Assembly: GCA_029215795.1 (NCBI GenBank)
Contig: JARDYH010000007.1
Location: 70,858,763 to 70,922,762, forward strand
Origin: Anniella stebbinsi
Taxonomy: Eukaryota; Chordata; Lepidosauria; Squamata; Anniellidae
DNA length: 64,000 bases
Reading direction: 5' to 3'
Positions 55,894-64,000 of the stretch are shown piece after piece. The position numbers were made by a program, and so were the translations under genes. The first letter of the stretch is position 1. Each line of letters starts with the position of its first letter. The notes beneath the pieces are model-generated. The model made no database searches. It saw only the letters and a list, made by a program, of their open reading frames with translations, and was not told where the DNA came from.

Positions 55894-56213
55894 TAGGCTG
55901 ACCAGATAAAATCCAGGTCAGGGCTCATGTCACTTTAACAGTTGTAGAGAAAAGGGAATTTCAGCCAGTGTCATTTGTATGCAATTAGTTCCTGGTGATA
56001 TTCCCTCTTCATCACAACTGTTAAAGTTGCAGGCACTATACTAGAGTGACCAGATACAAAAGAAGGCAGGGCCCCTGCAACTTTAACTGTTGTGATGAAG
56101 AGGGAATTTCACCAGGAACTAATTGCATACAAATGACCCCGGCTGAAATTCCCTTTTCTCTACAACTGTTAAAGTGACATGAGCCCTGACCTGGATTTTA
56201 TCTGGTCACCCTA
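55894..56213 (-). mobile_element. Family P MITE, copy 9
   Basis: 320 bp, both arms AGATAAAATCCAGGTCAGGG type, ends TAGGCTGACC/GGTCACCCTA. No clear flanking duplication. Centre in the inverted orientation. Confidence 0.88.
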
Positions 56214-56582
56214 ATCTCAAGTCAAACAGGTTCTGCAGGTGTTTGAAATGCTTTAAAACCCCATAAGACCTGTTCGACCAGAGATAATAACAGAAGAGAA
56301 AATGACTTGAATATATCACAGGATACAATGGCTCTTTTGTGCACCCATAAACCATTGTCGTGTGAGGGGGAGATATTCAGGTAAGGCAAAATATTAAAGG
56401 TGCCAATTTCCTTCCCCTGCAATGGGAAACCTACAGCTTCACAAAATTCGCGTCCCTTCCTTGTCCATCATCTACGGGCTCTGCAGTTTAGTTTTGAGCT
56501 CCCTTGTACTGTGTTTTCAACCGATCGCATGCCCTCTCTGCCTCAGGCACAAATTACCCACGAGTCACCTATTTATGGACGA

Positions 56583-56768
56583 GACCATTGCTCAATGGTA
56601 GAACACCTGCTTTGCATGCAGAAGGTCCCAGGTTCAATCCCTGGCATCTCCAGGTAGGACTGGAAAAAATCCTTCATGAAACCCTGGAGAGCTGCTGCCA
56701 GTCTGTGTCGACAATACTGGGCTAGGTAGACCAGTGGTCTGACTCAGTATAAGGCAGCTCCCTATGTC
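56583..56768 (+). mobile_element. tRNA-derived SINE, reference copy
   Basis: The A-box side TTGCTCAATGGTAGAACACC, GCTTTGCATGCAGAAGGTCC, B box GGTTCAATCCC, TGGCATCTCCAGGTAGGACTGG, GAGAGCTGCTGCCAGTCTG, AATACTGGGCTAGGTAGACC and the 3' end CTGACTCAGTATAAGGCAGC are all present. It is transcribed by RNA polymerase III when active and mobilised by a LINE partner. It is not a tRNA gene: the acceptor stem and cloverleaf do not close. Confidence 0.88.
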
Positions 56769-58309
56769 TAAACCTGGGCCTGCCCCACCACATATAAATC
56801 ACCACATATAAATCTCGATCTCTGACAACTTCATACCTGGATGACTTACAATCATCTCCCCTAAAATTATTCCTGCACAATGGTGCTGTCCAGGGGTACT
56901 TAATGATGGGGCTAGCCTTGACAGGGCCGGTTACCAAGGCAACTTGCTTGGTATGTATAATCCACAGGTAGTGAACCTTTCTGGCAAATGTGCAGGCCCA
57001 GCTCCAGGTTTGAAGGGGCTCCTTGGGGCAAGGTGCCCTATGGTGGGCACCTCCTCTATCTGTGGCTCCTAGTGAGCTTCGCTAGAGATGGAGGACAGTG
57101 GTGTTGAGTTGTGCTGGGTGTAGCTGCCATTTTCATTTCTCACAGTGCTCCAGAGCAAAGTACTGTGAGAAGTGAAAAGTTTGAAGGATGGCAAGACTTT
57201 TGGAGGTGGGGGGCGCAAGCAGGCATCAGAAGTGGATTTGGCCAGGTTACAGAGGGGGCAGCTACCCCAGAATGCCAGATATTGATGCCAGCCCTGCAAG
57301 TATGCCCATTGTCAAGATATATTATGCACACGCACACACCAAAGCCTTAGAGTGGTTTTGCTTCTAGCCTACTGAGCTGGGGAGCACATAGCACCTCAGC
57401 GCTGAAGGGAAAAGGCCGAGCACAGGCCAACTCTCTGTCAGGCATAGATGGGCCTTCCTACTTTGTCTATGAGCACTAGACCACCAATTGGCTATTCGTG
57501 GTCTTTGCCAAGCCAGATATGTACCTAGGAACAAAAATCCAGATGCCCCAGTAGTCACTGGCACCTAAAGAACTGTCCTGGTGACTGGCACCTGGCAGAA
57601 GTCAAGAAGTAGGTCCCTCTTCCTAATTGCCACCTGGAAAATCTTGCCAGCGCCTAAGATACCCTCCCTCCAATTACACACCTGAATTATGTACAATTAA
57701 AAAATGGGCACACCCATAGCAAGACCAATTCTGTGATCCAAAAAGAGGCCTCTTCCAAAACTGTGTTTATCCGTGTACCAGAGAAAACGTTTGAAGAAAA
57801 GCCTTATGTAGAAAGTAAAAATCCATGTGAATCTTTCAGGATTGATCCTTGAGAAGGTTAAACAGAAATGTAGCGCTATGGATCTTTCCTGGAAAATACA
57901 CACAGATGGTCGGTTCGGATGAAACATTTTGACTGGGTATTTTTTGATGGGAAAGATCTCAAAGCACTCATGTCGATGAGGGGAAAGTTGTGTCAAAAAA
58001 CCTGGCCCTGTGTCTCACCATGCACTGGCGAGAGAATCCAAAAGGGCACTTGCAAACACCCAGGTCACTCCAAAGGCTCCACTCAGGGTCCAAACCACAG
58101 CCACCCACGTATGACCAAATAGTCCTCTTCCAGTGCAGTGAAGTCCTAGCTCTTAGCTTGTGGTGTTTCTGCTATAACTCACCAAAGCCCACTCCCATTT
58201 CGATGCCAGAATTCAGGTGTCCTGGTTCTCAGACCCTCCAGAAGTGACAAAAAAATTCCTCTCCTCCACCTTACCCCACCCCCACCCTCGGCTATGGAGC
58301 GTACCCACA
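56769..58309. other. No recognised gene
   Basis: Unique sequence, no supported exon or repeat. Confidence 0.5.
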
Positions 58310-58525
58310 GTTGTTCCTGCTAATCAGCCGATGTCATCTGCGGAGTGAAGTCTTTGCTTAAAGAGATTTAGGGCAGGAATCAATAGGAAATTTAAAAATC
58401 AATGCGGTTAGTATGAGAAAATCGATGGCGTTTAATCGGCCTGCCGATCCCCAGTCACAACAATTAGAAGGCTGGGATGTTCTACATCCCGCTACACGCC
58501 ATTAGCGTCAATATTTGTGTAAGTG
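58310..58525. promoter_or_regulatory. Putative conserved non-coding element
   Basis: Unique sequence, dense in homeobox and TALE words: GGAATCAATAGG, AAAATCAATGCGG, AAAATCGATGGCG, TTTAATCGGCC, CAACAATTAGAAGG, CGCCATTAGCGTCAATATT. CpGs survive in AT-rich surroundings. No repeat is recognised. Among the clearest candidates for selective constraint in the window. Confidence 0.45.
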
Positions 58526-59939
58526 ATGGCAGGGGGCAGGCAGGGGGGGAAGGGGGAACCCCAGTCTTGCATTAAAGCATTTGAAAGCTAGAGGAAGCAT
58601 GTATATGGTGTGTGGCAGGTGGGGTGGGGAAGGGAATTCCAGCATCTTCTGCTCACTGTTTCCCTTTGGGAAGGGGCTCTGCTAGTTGCTTTCCTTATGT
58701 TTCTTCCCCGAGTTGTTATCGTGAGCTTCCTTCTAATGCCTTCTGGGGATATAGATAACTGGGGTTCAAGGTTCTATTCCTACCTCCGGGTGTAAACTGG
58801 GATCCTGCTAGTTATGGCTGGAAGTGTTAAGCATGAGGACTCCTGGAGTCTCTTTCCCCAGGTCTAAGAGACGCAGGCCAGCTTTGCCATTAGATGGGGG
58901 AAGAGGATAGCCTTACCAAAAACTGACCACTGGGGACTGACTAAGACAGCACTACGTTGGTGACTGTGCTTTTGCTGCTGCAGCAGATGGAAAGGATACC
59001 ACCACCGCCCCACTCCCTCCATGCCACCTTGATTATGTTCAGAAGCAGCAGGAAGTGAAGGAAAGAATGAGGCAACGGAATCACGATAACTCTGTAAGCA
59101 GTGTAGATTATAACAGGCTGGATGAATGAGATATCAGGACCAAGGCAAGTAGGTGCACAATTCAAATTTCCCAGTGAGGTGTGACTGGCAGGGCCGGCCC
59201 TTCCATTAGGCAGAGTGAAGCCATAGACTCAGGCGGCAGCTGCAGTGGGGAACAGCAGCTGCAGCCCCTTGGCTACTTTCGTGAACTCTCTGGCTGACCC
59301 TATCTGTGAAAGTATGAGAGACAACCTGCCTTGGCCCCCCTAAATGTAGCCTGTGAAGGAAGTCGCTATCCCATCGCCAGTGTTGAAATAAGGCTCAATG
59401 GCCAATTTAGTCCTCTTCTGCACATGGACTGGGCAAAGGGCACCATCTTATCTTTTGCCCCAGTCAGCAAAAATTTCTTGGGCCGCCCCAGTAATTGGCA
59501 TGGCTGGGAAAAAGATTGGGGGCAGCCAGCTCACTAGGTAGGGGGAGGCAGCCTAGTTTATTAGATGGCAGATACTGAGGCACCATTAAAAGGCAGCAAA
59601 TTTTCAGTCCTTCAGCTTCTTATTATATTTTTTACCTCCATGGGGGTAACATTTAGATGTTAGGCCTCAGGCACATGAACGTTTTGGGCCTTCTCTTGGG
59701 GAAAAGATGAAGAAGGCTCCAGGATGTTAGACATAGTGTTGAAGTGGGGGTGGGCATTGTAATACTTTGCCTCAAGCTGTGCTTGTGAAGGAGAAATAAA
59801 GTCCTGGTCCTGTTTTTACCATTTCTGGAAGATGTCTGAGGCCTAGTGGTTAGAGCAAGGGTTTGTAAATTGGGCATTTTTAATCCCTCAACTATAGCAG
59901 CAACAAGACCTGGCGCCTCTTCTTAGCTTCCCGGCCCGG
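58526..59939. other. No recognised gene
   Basis: Unique sequence; GCCTAGTGGTTAGAGCAAGG at 59842 is a tRNA-SINE head fragment. Confidence 0.45.
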
Positions 59940-60200
59940 CTCCTAAGTACGGCAGAGTAGATGCGGCTGGGACAGGAAGGCAGGCCTGCAGTGAGGCGCT
60001 GACAGAGAGTACGCTCCCGGGAGCCGGATCAATGTGTCAGCGCGGGGGTCGCTGGGAATCCCCCAAAAAATCAATGCGCTGGTGTTTCCGGGCTGTGGCC
60101 GCCTAGATTAGCCTGGTACAGAGCTGACAGGGGCACTAATCAGGCTGTCAATAACCCTGACCCTGGGCAATTAACCTATCGACAGGAATGGGGGCAAGGG
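59940..60200. promoter_or_regulatory. Putative conserved non-coding element
   Basis: CpG-containing unique sequence with TALE/homeobox words in close order: CCGGATCAATGTGTCAGCG, AAAATCAATGCGC, TAGATTAGCC, GAGCTGACAGGGGC, ACTAATCAGGCTGTCAATAA, GGCAATTAACC and ATCGACAGG. Paired TGACAG/CTGTCA sites fit MEIS/PBX binding. Confidence 0.45.
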
Positions 60201-60457
60201 GAAATACATGGGCTGTGGGGTAGAAGGTACAGGAAAAGACCCCTGTGCAGGGAAAACAGGGTTGGGAAAGAACATGTGAAAAATCAAGACTGCATCCTTA
60301 ATTCCCCACCCTGTTGCCGTATACTTAACTCGCTGCTGAAGGCCCCACAAATAGAAGACCCACAGCTAATGTGCTTGCTTTAACTGCATGCCATTAATAA
60401 TCCTTCCAAAACTCTGGCATTATAGCCTATCATGGCCATTGCGCACTTCTCCCACAG

Positions 60458-60777
60458 TAGGGTGACCAGATAAAATCCAGGTCAGGGCTCATGTAACTTT
60501 AACAGTTGTAGAGAAAAGGGAATTTCAGCCAGTGTCATTTGTATGCAATTAGTTCCTGGTGAAATTCCCTCTTCATCGCAACAGTTAAAGTTGCAGGCAC
60601 TATGCTAGAGTGACCATATAGAAAAGAAGGCAGGGCCCCTGCAACTTTAACTGTTGTGATGAAGAGGGGATTTCACCAGGGACTAATTGTATACAAATGA
60701 CACTGGCTGAAATTCCCTTTTCTCTACAACTGTTAAAGTTACATGAGCCCTGACCTGGATTTTATCTGGTCACCCTA
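60458..60777 (-). mobile_element. Family P MITE, copy 10
   Basis: 320 bp, both arms AGATAAAATCCAGGTCAGGG type. The flanks TCCCACAG and TTCCACAG match at 7 of 8. Centre inverted. Confidence 0.9.
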
Positions 60778-61879
60778 TTCCACAGCGTTCTTCTTCTGAA
60801 GGTGTTACTCTATAACTTAATTCAATTTACAGATATCACCAGACGTGAACTGTGCCTCCTAATTTTCAATCCTTTACCATTTATGTCCCATTTACAATCT
60901 TATACTTTCAGTCCTGAGGTCTAGAAACTCTTTTAAGAAATGAAACTTGGGATTCTGGGGATTTTAATGTGTATCCGTGAGTTGCAGCAGTACCCAAAGG
61001 AACGTGAGTGTTCTACAGATCAATCTGATATTGCCCACCCTGGTTATATGGCCTGCTAGTAGTGATGACTGTACAGCCTAGCTGAATGAAAGAAAACTTC
61101 TGAAAGAACAGAGGAGGGAATATAGTCTAAGGACTACTCAGTTTTAGGCCTGAATATCTAAAGCCTTCACTGAAATGGAGACCCAGGACAGGAATTGGTT
61201 TTCGAAACTTACCACATTCCCACCACACAGCATGTGTCAAGGCCCAAAAGGCCAGAAAAAAATTAGGTCTGCTGAGTTAAGACTAAATGGGCCTGAGTGA
61301 CCATATAGTTTGAGTGCAGGAGGAGTACATAAGAAGAGCAATTATACAGAAATACTGCCGCTGCGTTCCTGCTAGTTCTGAACTGCTTGTGGGACTCACC
61401 ACTTTCGTAACAGGAACTATGCTTCCAACAGTAGCCCTAGAAACAAGCTGAACCGTTCATTCCAGGACAGTGGGACCCTCTTCTGCAAGCTCTGCTGACC
61501 TGCCATTCCGGAAAGAAATGTCAGCACTGAATAGGGATAGACAGAAGTTTCCAGTCAGTTCATGACTGATTTTAACCCACTTGCATCTTAATACTGGCCT
61601 CAGGATACATGCTGGTTACAACCTCATATTTGCAACCATATAAATTACAACAGCTGGCCTCTAACACACTTGGCTTTTACCTCACATATACTCATCTTGC
61701 TTTTAATATCATCTGCAAATAAATCCACAAAAATGTTTACTAGACCAGTTTCCCCCAGCTATCTCCGCTAGTTATTTGTAGCACCTTGACAACTTCAGGA
61801 AAAAGTACCAACTCCCTACAAGTTTACAAAGTCATTACTTCTCAGTCACCTGCAGATAATTTTTAACTCGCCATACGCA
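60778..61879. other. No recognised content
   Basis: Unique sequence without supported features. Confidence 0.5.
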
Positions 61880-62271
61880 ACTATTTTTTGGGAAACCAAA
61901 AAAGAGGACACCCTGTGTGGGAGGATGGGAAAGCGGTTTTCCAGGGCCTCTGGAAAGCGCATCATTCCCCCACCACCACCTTAAAGGACCCAATTGGAAC
62001 AGAGAAGAGGAAAGCATGTCATTCTCATCCCCATTGTCCCAATCGGGGCCTTTTCTATAATGTCCGGGAATGACACGTTTTCCCATTTAAGGCCCTGATT
62101 GGAGCAGTGGGAGGGGAACAATGTGCCTCCAGAAAGCATGTCATTCCCTCCCACCATGGTAATGGCAGCTTTTAAAGGGGAAACTGTGTCTTTCCAGGAC
62201 ATTATAGAAAATTACAGAAAATCCCCCGACACTCAGGATAGAACAAAAACCAAGACAAATCGGTCACCCTA
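61880..62271 (-). mobile_element. Family G MITE, copy 3 (left end lost)
   Basis: Antisense copy. TTTTTTGGGAAACCAAAAAA and GAGGACACCCTGTGTGGGAG lie at one side. CTATAATGTCCGGGAATGAC, AGAAAATTACAGAAAATCCC and CGGTCACCCTA lie at the other. The GGGTGACCATA terminus is deleted on the left, so no duplication can be read. Confidence 0.78.
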
Positions 62272-63399
62272 TCAAGCCAGCTTTATTCCATCCTCAAATT
62301 CATCTGAATGTTACTCATTCAGATAACCTAAATATCCCTGCTAGTTGGCAACCTTGCCACAAATATACTCCAACGAGATGCAAACATCCTAATCTCGCTC
62401 CTACATCTGAGTTGGAATGCATCCTGATACAACCAGGAGATAACCATCCAAAGTCTCACCTCCACATGTACCCAAATCCTGGCGTCAAATACAATTTGAT
62501 CACACTCAAGTGCAGCTTCTGCTGCATTTTTACTGCTTGTGTGCCATGTTCAGTACACAACTGGGTTTTTTTGACCAGGTGGTGCATGGGAGAAGCAGTG
62601 AATGTTAGGTTATTGTCATCTATAGCGATCCTGGTGCATGTTTTAAGAAACCATGTTCACTGTGTGCATTACTCGTGGTGTAATACAGGCATAATCCAGT
62701 TTGGGAACTTTAAATACTAAACTGTGTGCTGTAGGACTGTGCTAAAGGAGAGCATGTTCTGCTTCGAATGGGATACTATGTGCATTAGTTTGGGTGTCCA
62801 TATGGCTTGTAATGTATAGGGTGTTGTGAGGGTCATGTTTGCCCTAGTTCCTATTGTGTTGGTCTGCATGCCCCTCCTCCCCCCATCCCCACCTTGTGAC
62901 CCCATAAATATGAATTCGAAACCATCCTGGCAAAGGTCACAAGGGCACAGAAGGAATAATGGCTTGAGGACATGATTGGTAATTGGGCTCTGGTGTTTCC
63001 ACCAGCAGCAAAATATGCCAGGGGTCTAAGGAGGGAGAGAAGAAAACTGGAACCAAATCAGTGGCAGACAACCAGGGATACCCAGACAGACAGAGCGTCA
63101 CAGCATACAAGCATAAATACGTACATCTCCTGAGAAAAGCAGACAGGCTGGCACCAACACAAAAACAGAGAAATTCATCCACATTGCAAAGTGTACAATG
63201 GGAAGCAATAAAACACTGGTCCGTGACGAGAGTATTAGAGGATATATTCCCACCCCTCCAGAGTAGGAAATAATATATGGGATTCATGATTTTATTTTTT
63301 TCTTAGCAAGAGACAGGCAATATTTGTTTCTTTTTTCTTTTTTTAGAATTGAAAAAGATTTGAGAGAGGCATCTCCTCCCATGGTGCACGCACATATTC
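62272..63399. other. No recognised gene
   Basis: Unique sequence without supported features. Confidence 0.5.
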
Positions 63400-63530
63400 A
63401 TTTTATCCTATTGTCGCTGCTGGTCGAACAGGTTTGGCAAGGTCTTTAAACAATTAAAAAAACCTGCCAAACCTGTTTGCCATTGATAAAATGCCATAGG
63501 ATGAGCAGCAATCCTTGTTTCAAAGTGTTT
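63400..63530 (+). repeat. Short interspersed repeat, copy 2 with hairpin
   Basis: Mate of 47740-47860. AACAGGTTTGGCA (63428-63440) pairs almost perfectly with TGCCAAACCTGTT (63465-63477, one bulge), giving a hairpin with a loop of about 25 nt. The remaining sequence to 64000 shows no gene. Confidence 0.55.
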
Positions 63531-64000
63531 TCAACTCTCTGGAAAAAGAAATACGCACTTGTCCGTCTCCATTTTTTAGTGATTCAAGCAAGGAGAAGGA
63601 TAAATTGGACAAATCTTGATGCACCTGGGACTGATACATGTGACTTACATTTGAGAGCACTCAAAACTGGATAAGGATGAGAAAACGTTCTTGCTAGAAA
63701 TCAGACCAAGGCCCACCTGAATGCTGGGGACAAAATCGAGAACCAACACCTTCATGTTTTGCTATTTCCAGAGGGATCTGGCTGGTGATTTCTAGACTAG
63801 ATGAACAGTTAGACCAGAGCTACACCTTTTGTCATATGGATATGACCCCATCATGATGACACTAAATCCCTCTTGCACATTTATAACTTGTACCACACAC
63901 AATGACCTTTATTGCAGTCATTTGGATAATACGGCATAACAAGCGGGAAATAATGCTAGAAAAGCGGTTTATGGAACGTGTAATGTGCCACAACAGTTAT

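Noticed and set aside
56583..56768. Possible tRNA gene
   Set aside because: A and B boxes are present but the cloverleaf does not close, and the 3' body is the SINE tail seen in other copies.
1..64000. CRISPR arrays, endogenous retroviruses, autonomous transposases
   Set aside because: No regularly spaced repeats with unique spacers, no long terminal repeats and no transposase or gag/pol motifs were found by eye; decayed remnants could still be missed.

Overview
The window is vertebrate nuclear DNA. It is very probably from a squamate reptile (a lizard or snake), because it combines tRNA-derived SINEs with TAAATAAA-type tails, CR1 and L2-like LINE 3' ends, old MIR copies and many short inverted-repeat DNA transposons. 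No long ORF is a gene. The longest ones lie in simple-sequence tracts or in mobile-element remnants.

The one gene I can identify is the 5' end of POU2F2 (Oct-2, a POU-homeodomain transcription factor) on the minus strand. Its exons are too short to show up as ORFs. Four coding exons are visible: exon 1 (12661-12634, start codon plus 9 codons), exon 2 (1381-1316), exon 3 (408-374) and exon 4 (251-195). All have good splice sites and matching phases, and together they encode 62 residues, the same length as the matching part of mammalian Oct-2. The rest of the gene, including the POU domains, lies beyond the left edge. Intron 1 is about 11.3 kb and holds LINEs and foldback transposons.

From about 12.9 kb to 64 kb the sequence is upstream of that start codon. 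It is a repeat-rich desert with a few islands of non-repetitive, homeobox-motif-rich sequence that look like conserved regulatory DNA (about 17.0, 31.0, 40.3, 49.1, 50.9, 58.4 and 60.1 kb). A CpG island at about 45.3-46.3 kb contains a possible alternative first exon of POU2F2 on the minus strand. Its open frame ends in the phase that joins correctly to exon 2. I consider it a candidate only.

The most striking non-genic content is a set of hAT-like non-autonomous elements. (i) Ten copies of a 314-328 bp element (family P) that is a palindrome at two scales; several have exact 8-bp target duplications. (ii) Three copies of a 390-440 bp element (family G) with the same TAGGGTGACC end. (iii) Three copies of an unusual GCGC/ATGCGCAT-rich element of about 350 bp (family N), one of them inside a CR1 LINE. 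(iv) A 220-bp family with TGCTTCCAGA ends (family C), including one copy that carries an inverted copy of itself. Several insertions are nested, which allows relative dating. No complete autonomous transposase, retroviral gene, tRNA gene, rRNA gene or CRISPR array was seen.
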